IMG/VR virus record: IMGVR_UViG_3300025401_000021
Coordinates: 1 to 64,000 of that record
Reading direction: 5' to 3' (one strand)
DNA from: a virus
DNA: 64,000 bases
Shown: piece by piece, positions 33,101 through 39,688 of the stretch
Numbering within the stretch: the stretch's first letter is position 1
Layout of the letters: every line of letters starts with the position of its first letter
The notes under the pieces: generated by a model
What the model saw: the letters and a program-made list of their open reading frames with translations, nothing else
What the model was told of the DNA's origin: nothing
Database searches by the model: none
Made by a program: the position numbers and the translations under genes

Positions 33101-34774
33101 GCCTGCGGCTTTTACGCCCATATTACCAAAAAGTCTATTACCAATACTTCCAAACAATCCACCGCGACCAATGCCCAACACCGCTGCGCCACTAAGTCCC
33201 CACAATGCGGCTGTAGCCGCTAAAGTTGCTCCCGTTAAGCCAAGAGGACCTAATAAGTGTATCAATTTTTCCAATCCCTCTTGATAAGAAGATTGTAAAT
33301 TTCTTTCGCGCCTCTTTAAATCTTCATCACCAGATGCCATTGGGTTTTTATTTGTATCAGTTATTAATTTTACGCGATCATCGTATTCTTTTTTCGTCTG
33401 CTCAGCATTTTTATCACTTAAGCCAATATTGGATTTCTTAAGTGTATCTAAATCAAAACCTAAATTTTCCGGATTATCCCCGTACATTACACCAGGATTG
33501 TATGCAAATCTATTTTCAGCAGCATTTCTTGCATTTACTGCTGCTGAATCAAACTGATCCGGAGACAATTGACCAGATTTAGCACGATCTATGGCTGTTA
33601 ATACTTCCGGAGAGCCAACTACTTGTGATGCATTATTTTTACTGATGCCTTGATACATATATTCACCAAGAGCAGCAGCCTGTTTTGCGCCAAATCTATC
33701 AGACAATGAACTCAACATTTTTTCGTGATCATTGACTTCTTTTAATTTATCTTGATATGCCTGTGATTTAATTCCTTGAGTCTTACCTATTTCTTGTAAA
33801 TCAAGCATTTCTCGGCGGCGTCCCAATTGCACTGCTTGGGTGGAAGCAAGAGAATCTCGGTCGGATTGTAATTTATCAGCACTTTCACCAGTTAGTGATG
33901 ACATTCGCGCTAAATTTTCTACGTATTCTAATGACTGTTTCTGTAATTGTCCCATTGTCATGTGCTGCAATGCATATGCGGAACCCGATTTACCCTGCAA
34001 ATCTATATATTTGGATTGCATGTCTATTAAGCGTTCTTGTGAGATGCCCATCATACCAAATCGTTTACGGGTTTCGTCAGCATCTTTGCCCAATGAGGCC
34101 ATTTTCATAAATTGGGTGGCACCCTGATCGGCAGAACCACCTAACGCAGTAAGACTTGTTCCTAGACCACTGGTAGCTTTCTGAAGAATAGCCATTCTTT
34201 CTCCAGAAAATTTCGCTTCCCGTGAGAATCGGTCAATATTTTCTAAAGAGGTAGTAACAACACCAGTAGATTTTGCTAATTCGTCTCTAAAATTTGTAGT
34301 TTGATCTACTAATTTTAACGCATCAGCGCCAAATTTAGTAAGTGCTTGGATAGCTAAGCCAACTGCTGTGCCTAGTAGTCCAAAGTTTTCAGCAATCTTA
34401 GATGCAGCAACTCCGGCATTAGTTAATGATCCAGAATATTTTTCTAACCCTTCTTTACCACTGAGTGCCGCACTACCAAACCCTAATAATCCAGTGGATG
34501 CATACCTAAATGAAAGTTCAAGATTAGCTTGTGCCTCTTTTATCTTTCTTGCAGAATACTCTTCAGCATTTGCCAAGTCTTGTGCTGCCTGTGATGCGTT
34601 ATTATTGGCAGTAGTATTTTTTTGCGTAGCATTTGTACTGTCAGATGTAGATGATGTAAGATCATTAAGACTCTTTAAATACGAAGACATAACAGAATTA
34701 TTCTGTCCCATAAGGTCAGTCATCTGTCGCAATTGCTCATTGAAATCTTCCAACAAATTTGGATCAATATCCAT
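30173..34774 (-). CDS. Tape-measure-like tail protein with two peptidoglycan hydrolase domains
   Basis: The 1,533-residue protein has a helical N-terminal half typical of tape measures. A Gly/Ala-rich hydrophobic stretch with a triple AEGIGGA repeat follows (about 560-590), then a Gly run. Residues ~735-865 match phage tail lysozymes (FFIGQGWTKNQAAGIVGNLQQESG, GIAQWDTSRRKEF). Residues ~920-1018 match an M15/VanY-like peptidase (LNSGARSLQDQQRLWDNR, PHVRGSAVDI, GDPVHFALQ: His, Asp, His). A glycine-zipper segment (GAGIGELAGGTLGSLIGPVG) near 1350-1395 could insert in membrane. It would set tail length and cut the cell wall on DNA entry. It is divergent from gene 26, with symmetric late-type boxes between. 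Confidence 0.8.
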   Translation of the reverse strand: MDIDPNLLEDFNEQLRQMTDLMGQNNSVMSSYLKSLNDLTSSTSDSTNATQKNTTANNNASQAAQDLANAEEYSARKIKEAQANLELSFRYASTGLLGFGSAALSGKEGLEKYSGSLTNAGVAASKIAENFGLLGTAVGLAIQALTKFGADALKLVDQTTNFRDELAKSTGVVTTSLENIDRFSREAKFSGERMAILQKATSGLGTSLTALGGSADQGATQFMKMASLGKDADETRKRFGMMGISQERLIDMQSKYIDLQGKSGSAYALQHMTMGQLQKQSLEYVENLARMSSLTGESADKLQSDRDSLASTQAVQLGRRREMLDLQEIGKTQGIKSQAYQDKLKEVNDHEKMLSSLSDRFGAKQAAALGEYMYQGISKNNASQVVGSPEVLTAIDRAKSGQLSPDQFDSAAVNARNAAENRFAYNPGVMYGDNPENLGFDLDTLKKSNIGLSDKNAEQTKKEYDDRVKLITDTNKNPMASGDEDLKRRERNLQSSYQEGLEKLIHLLGPLGLTGATLAATAALWGLSGAAVLGIGRGGLFGSIGNRLFGNMGVKAAGAAEGIGGAAEGIGGAAEGIGGAGLLASGAEMEAGGVAADATGVGAPVGIGMNILGAGMMLGGAGLMAYNWLTGSGDNSSAQPTTASTSDQETPQTPDITRDNDNQDSGGSVDQSAIDARMQNTSGGGLIAAFRRLNESINRLTQSVDTLSERYGQDKTEEEGGGGGGGAGGGTPAGNSANAAEAMKFFIGQGWTKNQAAGIVGNLQQESGANLDPNISNSIGMYGIAQWDTSRRKEFEKIYGKSIYGSSFEDQLKYVQYELTNGNRKAAGDRLKQASNVNDAASIVTRLYEGAAGQDDAKRIANAQALAQNTDTKQTNFGGLFGGLPGIGGGFGSEYNIDPANAAQYINFSGASGGLQNLNGLQPNVKAALIRAAQQYYQQTGRKLTLNSGARSLQDQQRLWDNRANNPNPVAPPNPNSPHVRGSAVDIAEYNNPAALNALHSAGLYQTVRGDPVHFALQAANGGLFSGPDSGYPALLHGTEMIVPVDNAQHRAGSKLEELNNYTKSETLKQFSKVADPDTTRQMKDLMNRNSSVSGQGGTQIYDPAADRNLRLATDDNNLLKEIRDGINKMHGITNKNATEKASKKSKSTGSKNKSGKGYFERHPTRAGPAAYLGTKLLSPFLSKISSATGKVFSAAKSKLGSLSEMLFGKTIKPIPAEGRVIDGVRVGGGFRAEATPNSPLGKALLQKEAEESKGLLPKLAERISTLTKTSFARLSGAGESVSLAASKAFEPITRMASKITGPVGKLVAKAGGGLAGGISGIFSGYEEYSADKKKGNSTKTSLKKAGTVGTGAAVGAGIGELAGGTLGSLIGPVGTVLGATAGGAIGSWLGEKGGKLLADYMVKDDAKKKATVHPIKHPIKHEENSEYIRDFKIQRQPRLQLAVATPSFDNSINSYSPANTSSKIGREQNTPHNIEQHRPQEYVQNQQNNETSRHFEKLNGTMESQSAKIDYLHRAQQETNNHLAAIYRHIRE
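33036..33098. repeat. Three exact 21-bp tandem repeats
   Basis: The unit GCTCCACCGATCCCCTCTGCT occurs three times without change, encoding AEGIGGA repeats (minus strand) in the hydrophobic part of the tape-measure-like protein. Exact identity indicates recent slippage and a length-variable site; each unit changes the protein by seven residues. Confidence 0.9.
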
Positions 34775-34811
34775 TATCTCAACCTAAATATATTTTGGTA
34801 TTTTTGTACAA

Positions 34812-34817
34812 TAAATA
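34812..34817 (+). promoter_or_regulatory. Late-type promoter box for the 26/51 unit
   Basis: The plus strand reads CAATAAATACTC about 52 bases before the ATG of the gene 26 homologue. It is in the short divergent gap, paired with a similar box on the other strand at almost the same distance from its gene. Confidence 0.5.
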
Positions 34818-34825
34818 CTCTTATG

Positions 34826-34831
34826 TATTTA
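34826..34831 (-). promoter_or_regulatory. Late-type promoter box for the tape-measure-like gene
   Basis: The minus strand reads GCTAAATACATA about 52 bases before the ATG at 34774, the same octamer as before the 479-residue fibre gene. The two divergent boxes face away across each other, so the promoters overlap. Confidence 0.5.
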
Positions 34832-34868
34832 GCATTTCTAAAACCATCATTTTGAGGAAATTAAAAAA

Positions 34869-35852
34869 ATGGACAATAACATTCCTATTCCACCTACCCA
34901 GAATACAAATATGGGAATCCCAGTAGCCGGATTCACTCCAATTTATAATGATCTACCTACAAACACAACAGATCAATTTGTAAATTCACCTATACCACAG
35001 ACGATGAATCCAACACAAGTACCACCATCAGATGTTAACCCACTTCGTCAATATTTTAGAAGACCAACTGTTCATATTAAATTACCGAGTGGTGGCATAG
35101 GGTATCCTGTTGGTGCAATTGATATGCCAGAAACGGGAGAACTTCCAGTATACCCAATGACTGCAATTGACGAGATTACGGCAAGAACACCTGATGCATT
35201 GTTTAACGGTTCTGCCGTTGCGGAATTGATTAGAAGTTGTATTCCAAATATCAAGGACCCATGGTCAGTTACTAATGTTGATTTGGATGCAATTTTAATT
35301 GGTATTAAAGCAGCGGGTAGTTCAGGAGACATGGAAATTGAAACTACTTGTCCCGGATGCGACGAAGAAACCAAATTTGGCGTAAATCTCATGGGAATGT
35401 TATCAACTCTTGGTGTGTCAGATTATAACACATTGTATGATACGGGAGACCTAAATGTAAAGTTTAGACCACTCACGTATAGAGAAATAAACGATGTTTC
35501 ATTGAAGCAATTTGAAATTCAGAGAGAGTTTTCAAGTATTACCATGATTGAAGACGCAAAAGAAAGAGACGAAAAAAGTCATGCTGCGCTAGAAAAAATT
35601 ACAACATTAACTCTTGAACTATTATCATCTACTATTGAGTATATTCAAACTCCTGCTACAAAGGTAACAGATAAAACTTTCATTCTTGATTTTTTAAAAA
35701 ATTGTGATAGAAATTTATTTGTTAAACTTAGAGATTATAATGCTTCACTGAAGGAAGCAGGAGAAATTAAACCTCTCAACATGCAATGCCCACAATGTAA
35801 CCATGAATACACTCAACCATTTACTTTAAATCCATCAGATTTTTTCGTGTAA
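34869..35852 (+). CDS. 26: Baseplate hub protein (gp26-like)
   Basis: The 327-residue protein matches the T4-like baseplate hub family. After a variable Pro/Asn/Thr-rich N-terminus of ~60 residues it has LRQYFRRPTVHIKLPSGG, PMTAIDEITARTPDALFNGSAVAELIRSCIPNIKDPW and DLDAILIGIKAA. It has a Cys pair in CPGC and a second in CPQC near the C-terminus, probably one zinc site. The stop codon is preceded by a T TTT TTC slippery heptamer, so part of the product should be extended by the 51-like frame. T4 gp26 and gp51 help assemble the central hub. Confidence 0.85.
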   Translation: MDNNIPIPPTQNTNMGIPVAGFTPIYNDLPTNTTDQFVNSPIPQTMNPTQVPPSDVNPLRQYFRRPTVHIKLPSGGIGYPVGAIDMPETGELPVYPMTAIDEITARTPDALFNGSAVAELIRSCIPNIKDPWSVTNVDLDAILIGIKAAGSSGDMEIETTCPGCDEETKFGVNLMGMLSTLGVSDYNTLYDTGDLNVKFRPLTYREINDVSLKQFEIQREFSSITMIEDAKERDEKSHAALEKITTLTLELLSSTIEYIQTPATKVTDKTFILDFLKNCDRNLFVKLRDYNASLKEAGEIKPLNMQCPQCNHEYTQPFTLNPSDFFV

Positions 35853-35871
35853 GGCTTCTAAACTCTAAGCC
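35840..35871 (+). promoter_or_regulatory. Programmed -1 frameshift site
   Basis: The codons GAT TTT TTC GTG TAA end gene 26, giving the slippery heptamer T TTT TTC at 35840-35846. After a -1 slip both codons are TTT and pair with the same Phe tRNA. Six bases downstream lies a short hairpin (GGCTT 35853-35857, AAGCC 35867-35871), at the spacing usual for a stimulatory stem. The -1 frame is open from 35807 to the TAA at 36074. Confidence 0.75.
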
Positions 35872-36076
35872 CGAAGAGATTAGAAAGCTGCTAGAAGGAT
35901 ATGAAAAGGATGTCGCGGCAGTAAAGAAATCAGCATTAACGCTGTCTTGGTATATGCGTGGTGGGGTATCATACGAAGATATTCTCAATATGTCTGAATC
36001 TGAGAGGGGTGCAATACAAGAAGTAATTGATGGCAATCTCGAAGTTACTAAAAAAACTCAAATGCCATTCTTCTAA
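35846..36076 (+). CDS. 51: Gene 51-like C-terminal extension made by -1 frameshift
   Basis: These 76 codons in the -1 frame continue directly after the slippery site and would give a 402-residue 26-51 fusion. The frame encodes RVRLLNSKPEEIRKLLEG and then LSWYMRGGVSYEDILNMSESE, ending EVTKKTQMPFF. The Trp-Tyr-Met-Arg-Gly-Gly and TTKK..LPFF pattern is that of the small T4-like hub assembly factor (51-like). There is no ATG, GTG or TTG in this frame before the ATG at 35954, which lies inside the conserved motif, so independent initiation looks unlikely. It resembles the tail-assembly chaperone frameshift of lambda-like phages in logic but involves hub genes. Confidence 0.7.
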   Translation, partial: RVRLLNSKPEEIRKLLEGYEKDVAAVKKSALTLSWYMRGGVSYEDILNMSESERGAIQEVIDGNLEVTKKTQMPFF

Positions 36077-36099
36077 TTATTTCTATCCGGAATCCATAA

Positions 36100-36137
36100 G
36101 AAGTTCATCAATTGTTTCAATATGATTGATGAACTTC
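36100..36137 (+). terminator. Stem-loop after the 26/51 unit
   Basis: A perfect 13-bp stem (GAAGTTCATCAAT paired with ATTGATGAACTTC) with a 12-base loop lies 24 bases after the stop codon. It could end or stabilise the 26/51 message. There is no immediate U-tract, so termination is not certain. Confidence 0.45.
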
Positions 36138-36243
36138 GTTCATCTGAAAACTCACTTTGTTCGTTTTCATTTCTTTCAGAATTGATTTTTTTAGATTATT
36201 TTTTATTATTCTTAAGAAGAGTAATGATCATTTAGGTGCTTCT

Positions 36244-36249
36244 TAAATA
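36244..36249 (+). promoter_or_regulatory. Late-type promoter box before the RNA candidate
   Basis: The plus strand reads CTTAAATAGC, with the TAAATA core seen before late genes. With T4-like spacing transcription would start at the G of GCCGG (36255), just where the base composition turns GC-rich. Confidence 0.4.
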
Positions 36250-36254
36250 GCATT

Positions 36255-36720
36255 GCCGGTTTGAAGACATAGTAGTGCTTCCGTAAGAAAGCACTACTAA
36301 TTTACAACTTGCCATGGCCGTCATTCATTATTATCTCTCTCCCGGTCAACTAGCCTTTTAATCGCTGTTGACCGCCACCGGTTGCCCTGTAAGGTATTTA
36401 TGGAGGTGTAGTGAGGCTATCGGTCTTTCCGACCCCTCGGCAACGCATGTTCTGTTCCCACGAGATAAACAGGGTACAGACTCATTCAGGGTTCGTCTAC
36501 TAACGATTGCCCTGTCGGTATTCCTAAACACAAATCAACACACCAATTGATGTGTAGTGTTTTGCGGTTGATATTACTATCAACATCCACCAGACTATGT
36601 TGAATCTGGCACTGACCTCTCGGTCAGGCATACTCCAGAATCCGGACTACAGGGGGTTTAAATCCTGCTTCCTCAAGGAGGGTCTACGAACGTACACCAG
36701 ACATCAATGTGGGGTTGGTT
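36255..36720 (+). ncRNA. Candidate large structured RNA of unknown class
   Basis: This ~465-base segment between convergent genes has no credible protein frame but many perfect hairpins. These are 10 bp at 36271-36298, 8 bp at 36343-36374 (CGGTCAAC/GTTGACCG), CGG/CCG nested in GAGG/CCTC at 36413-36438, 7 bp with a 4-base loop at 36567-36584, and 6 bp with a 4-base loop at 36612-36627 nested in TCTGG/CCAGA. There is also a T-loop-like GGTTTAAATCC near 36655. Counted by hand, 60-base lines within it contain 31-33 G/C, against 12 just upstream. In an AT-rich phage this contrast is a known sign of structured RNA. The strand is inferred from the promoter-like box and is not certain. It may belong to a known large phage RNA class (GOLLD, ROOL) or be new. 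Confidence 0.55.
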
Positions 36721-36752
36721 TTGTGTTAGGTTTAAATGGGCTAGATATTAGA

Positions 36753-37322
36753 TTAAATGTTTAGGGTGAGAATATTAGATGGGGGTTCTGACATGGTGTC
36801 TGCGGTGCTGGATGTTGAGCTTGAATATGATTTAAATAAGTCTTTGTTGTTTTTAAAAAAATGGTCAAATTCAATGAATATCCAATCACCTACTGTAGGT
36901 GAACTATAGTAAGTGAAATAATCGGTTATCCATGTATACTTAGCTTGAACGGCTACATAACGACCTTTACGATTAAACTTCATGAATAGAATGTTACAAT
37001 CGCCTTCGTCTGCCACTGCCATAAGCTGTTCAATCCAAGTATCAAATACTTTGCAATTGCCAGTTAATAACTGATGAAATGGGAAATCTGCATAAGATTT
37101 GCATTCTGCGTTGAATTTTGTAAAAGACTGTCCCGGCACGATATCACCCTTGAAACTGCGAACCTGTCCCTCATGAAGGAACTCCTTACGAGCTTGATTC
37201 TTGCCGCCCACATACGCACCTGAACCCGGCGCTCTGATAAAACTTTCGTTGTATGTTTCGGATAAGAATTTTGCTACTTCGCGTTCAAATGAAGAGCCTT
37301 TTGCTTTCTGTGGTGATGTCAT
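36753..37322 (-). CDS. PD-(D/E)XK nuclease, possibly a Holliday junction resolvase
   Basis: The start is taken as ATG 37322 (MTSPQKAKGSSFEREV); a TTG 24 bases earlier is possible. The 189-residue protein shows the PD-(D/E)XK core: Glu in SSFEREVAKFL, Asp60 in FKGDIVPG, and E-x-K (E73, K75) in NAECKSY. Basic and Gly-rich residues between (APGSGAYVGGKNQARKE) are typical of resolvase-like members. The C-terminus is Ser/Thr-rich and probably disordered. It lies downstream of recombination gene 46, so a role in recombination or branch cutting (like T4 gp49, but of another fold) is inferred. Confidence 0.75.
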   Translation of the reverse strand: MTSPQKAKGSSFEREVAKFLSETYNESFIRAPGSGAYVGGKNQARKEFLHEGQVRSFKGDIVPGQSFTKFNAECKSYADFPFHQLLTGNCKVFDTWIEQLMAVADEGDCNILFMKFNRKGRYVAVQAKYTWITDYFTYYSSPTVGDWIFIEFDHFFKNNKDLFKSYSSSTSSTADTMSEPPSNILTLNI

Positions 37323-37360
37323 ATACTGATTTATCTCTTTTACCAACGCACGTATTTTTT

Positions 37361-39448
37361 TTATTCTATATCGGTTGATGTGGAATATGAGGTGAACCCA
37401 GCCTCCTTGACAACCTTGAGAACACTTGGAACACGCCCTGCAAGTTCTTCTCTGTGTGAAACGAGCCAGATTGACTTGTTGCGGTTACGAGACATTTCTT
37501 TGAGAACAGCCATTGCGTTTTCAACTCCTATAGAGTCTAAGCCCGAGTCAATCAATTCGTCAATGAACAAAGTATTAATAGGACGATACAAGTTTTCCCA
37601 CACATCTCTAAATGCAAACGAAAGACCAAGAATCAGTCGGTTCCGCTCACCGCGTGATAAATTATCAAAATCCAACTCACGCCCGAGTTCAGTAATTTCA
37701 ACCGACAAGTCATTCTTGAAGATAACAGTATGGGGCAGTCCCATTTTATCCAGATAATGAGTAAGTCTTGCGTTTAAATAGGACAAGTTTTGATCAATGA
37801 TCTTCTTACGAATAAATGAGTCTTTACTGGTCAATAGGTCCATGAGAAACTTCAAGTGATCACCATAACGTGACAACTCGTTGATCTTTTCAAAATCAAT
37901 TTCTTGTAATGCTTTAGATTCCATTTCAATAACCTGCTCAGCATAGGGATCAACTTCTGCTACCTTACGTTCAATCTGTTGCAGCAGGTTATGCACGGTT
38001 GATCTATGTTCAATCGCCTGCGCTTCAGTATCGTATATAGTCTTTGGAACGGGTCCGAGGGCTTCTAAGGTATCATTTTCTGTAATTTGCTCAGCATAGG
38101 GATCGGTCTCATGGTTTTTAGAAGCAATTTTATTTTGAATGTTTTCAAGTTCGGAACTGTGTTTGATCGCCTCGGATTCAGTCTTATAATGAGTGGATGG
38201 CTGTTTACCCAAATTCAAATCATTTAATGCATTTTTTATTTTTTCTAAATCATTTTGGTTTTGGGTAAGATCGTTCTGTGCAGAAGCAAGCAATGCCTTT
38301 TTATCGTCCAAAACGGTTACATGATTTTCATCATGAAAATCTTGACCACATGCATAGCACCTGTTACTTTCCAAAGTTGCAATTTCTTCTGAAAGTTTCT
38401 TGATGATTCCGGTTTCGCGAATAATATTCTTTTCTAGATTCGCCTTTGTCAAGTTGAACTTATCGGCATCAGCCTTTTTATGCTTCCATTCGGCAACGGA
38501 CTTGTGGGCTTGTAATTCCGCATCAATATCAATATGACTCAGAGCATCATATGTGCTTTGAAGAGCAGCAATATCCTTGGACTGCTTTTGCTTCCATGCT
38601 ACTTGTCTAGCGACGAGCGCACTGATTGCATCTTGCTTTTTCTTTTTTTCTTGATATACAGAGAAGTCTTTATGAGATTGTAATTCCGCCTCAATATCAA
38701 TCTTGCTTAGTTCATCATAGTCTGTTACAAGACTATTTAAATCTGCCTCATGTTTCTTGATCCACAAAGACTGTCTACGTTTTAGGCTTTCAATTTGTTC
38801 CTGAACTCTTTTGTTTGCTTCTTCAATAGCCTTGACCTTGAATTCTTCTTGCTGGATATTATCTTTATTGACATTCAGTTTATCCTTTATGGCTTTAGCC
38901 TTTTCGGACAACAAGGTAATACCAAGCAACTGTTCAATAATATCTCTTTGTGGTCCTGAACCAAGGGCAAGGAATGGCTCTGAATACGTATTCAAAGCAA
39001 CAATATGCTTGAACATATCGGATGACATACCGATAGCGCGCTCAATTGCAGCCTGAGTTTCCTTGTTTTCACCTTGAGCGGAATCGTCTTTATGCTCTTG
39101 TAAACTATTATTCACGAAGAACCTAAGGATGTTTGGTTTTCTTCCTCGTTCAATCTTATAGTCAATCCCATTAGCACTAAATTCAAGAGTAGCCATCATA
39201 CCTTTACCATTGGTGCGGTTGATAAGGTTATCTTTACGAATGCTATTAATTGGTGAACCAAATAGAACATAAGCCAGCCCTTGTATCAGAGTGGTTTTGC
39301 CCGTTCCATTTCTTGCACCATCTCCTCCAAGGTCTAAATTTTGACCCATGATAAGAGTTAATTCTTTGCTGTCAAAATTTACTGCTTGGGTAACTGCTCC
39401 AATTGAAAGGAAGTTACGAAGGGTTATATTTTTGAGAATGATTGACAT
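37361..39448 (-). CDS. 46: Recombination nuclease ATPase subunit (gp46/SbcC/Rad50-like)
   Basis: The start is ATG 39448 (MSIILKNITLRNFLSIG), where the ATPase domain begins. The 695-residue protein has a Walker A site (GARNGTGKTT, ~44-53) and long coiled coils with a zinc hook (RCYACGQ, ~366). The ABC signature (LSRGERNRL, ~600) and Walker B (LFIDELIDSGLD, ~627) follow. With gp47 it forms the Mre11/Rad50-type complex that resects DNA ends for recombination-dependent replication and degrades host DNA in T4. The order 55-47-46 matches T4. The 46 and 47 genes are separated by a GIY-YIG remnant. Confidence 0.95.
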   Translation of the reverse strand: MSIILKNITLRNFLSIGAVTQAVNFDSKELTLIMGQNLDLGGDGARNGTGKTTLIQGLAYVLFGSPINSIRKDNLINRTNGKGMMATLEFSANGIDYKIERGRKPNILRFFVNNSLQEHKDDSAQGENKETQAAIERAIGMSSDMFKHIVALNTYSEPFLALGSGPQRDIIEQLLGITLLSEKAKAIKDKLNVNKDNIQQEEFKVKAIEEANKRVQEQIESLKRRQSLWIKKHEADLNSLVTDYDELSKIDIEAELQSHKDFSVYQEKKKKQDAISALVARQVAWKQKQSKDIAALQSTYDALSHIDIDAELQAHKSVAEWKHKKADADKFNLTKANLEKNIIRETGIIKKLSEEIATLESNRCYACGQDFHDENHVTVLDDKKALLASAQNDLTQNQNDLEKIKNALNDLNLGKQPSTHYKTESEAIKHSSELENIQNKIASKNHETDPYAEQITENDTLEALGPVPKTIYDTEAQAIEHRSTVHNLLQQIERKVAEVDPYAEQVIEMESKALQEIDFEKINELSRYGDHLKFLMDLLTSKDSFIRKKIIDQNLSYLNARLTHYLDKMGLPHTVIFKNDLSVEITELGRELDFDNLSRGERNRLILGLSFAFRDVWENLYRPINTLFIDELIDSGLDSIGVENAMAVLKEMSRNRNKSIWLVSHREELAGRVPSVLKVVKEAGFTSYSTSTDIE

Positions 39449-39499
39449 GATAGTATTATAACATCCTGTTAGGTATAAATCAATGGTTTTTGTTAAATA

Positions 39500-39507
39500 T
39501 ATAAATA
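39500..39507 (+). promoter_or_regulatory. Perfect T4-type late promoter (TATAAATA)
   Basis: This exact late consensus lies 62 bases before the GIY-YIG remnant, pointing rightward, against the direction of genes 46 and 47. In T4, homing endonuclease genes often have their own late promoters. Confidence 0.6.
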
Positions 39508-39544
39508 AATGTGAGTCACGGGACTGCAATCCCCACCCACTCTA

Positions 39545-39570
39545 ATTGCTAAGAAGGAGCTATCAGCAAT
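39545..39570 (+). promoter_or_regulatory. Hairpin around the ribosome binding site of the endonuclease remnant
   Basis: ATTGCT (39545-39550) pairs with AGCAAT (39565-39570), placing AAGGAG in the loop and the AT of the start codon in the stem. Such structures limit translation of homing endonucleases in T4. Confidence 0.5.
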
Positions 39571-39688
39571 GAATATTTATTACGTTTATGCATACCTGCG
39601 TAAATCTGATCTTACCCCATATTATATCGGTAAAGGAAAGAGAAATCGCGCATACGGATGGAAACTAAAGAATCATATTGACTCATAA
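39569..39688 (+). pseudogene. Truncated GIY-YIG homing endonuclease remnant
   Basis: ATG at 39569 with AAGGAG nine bases upstream begins a 39-residue frame reading MNIYYVYAYLRKSDLTPYYI and then GKGKRNRAYGWK. This is the first part of a GIY-YIG nuclease (YVY and YIG motifs and the following basic residues). It stops at 39688, inside the end of gene 47 on the other strand. The catalytic Arg/Glu region and DNA-binding part are absent, so it is most likely a remnant of a homing endonuclease that once sat between genes 46 and 47. It retains promoter and ribosome binding site. Expression of a short peptide cannot be excluded. Confidence 0.75.

Larger units (their letters stand above)
36077..36250. 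other. AT-rich non-coding segment with inverted repeats
   Basis: No protein gene is seen after the 51-like stop. The segment contains a 13-bp inverted repeat (36100-36137), smaller ones around 36143-36180, and TTAAGAAG/CTTCTTAA (36212-36246). One 60-base line of it (36181-36240) has only 12 G/C, in sharp contrast with the GC-rich RNA candidate that follows. Confidence 0.6.

Noticed and set aside
36368-36550. 60-residue open frame on the plus strand
   Set aside because: It lies in the hairpin-rich segment, has no ATG start or ribosome binding site, and its composition is unlike the phage proteins.
36255-36720. Group I intron in the structured region
   Set aside because: Short fragments resemble core elements (AAGACATAGT near 36264, CCAGACTATG near 36590), but no ordered P7 pair was found on either strand and the site is between genes, not inside one. 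A covariance search would decide.
36590-36720. tRNA or tmRNA gene
   Set aside because: GGTTTAAATCC looks like a T-loop and ACACCA occurs later, but no acceptor stem or anticodon arm could be matched at the right distances.
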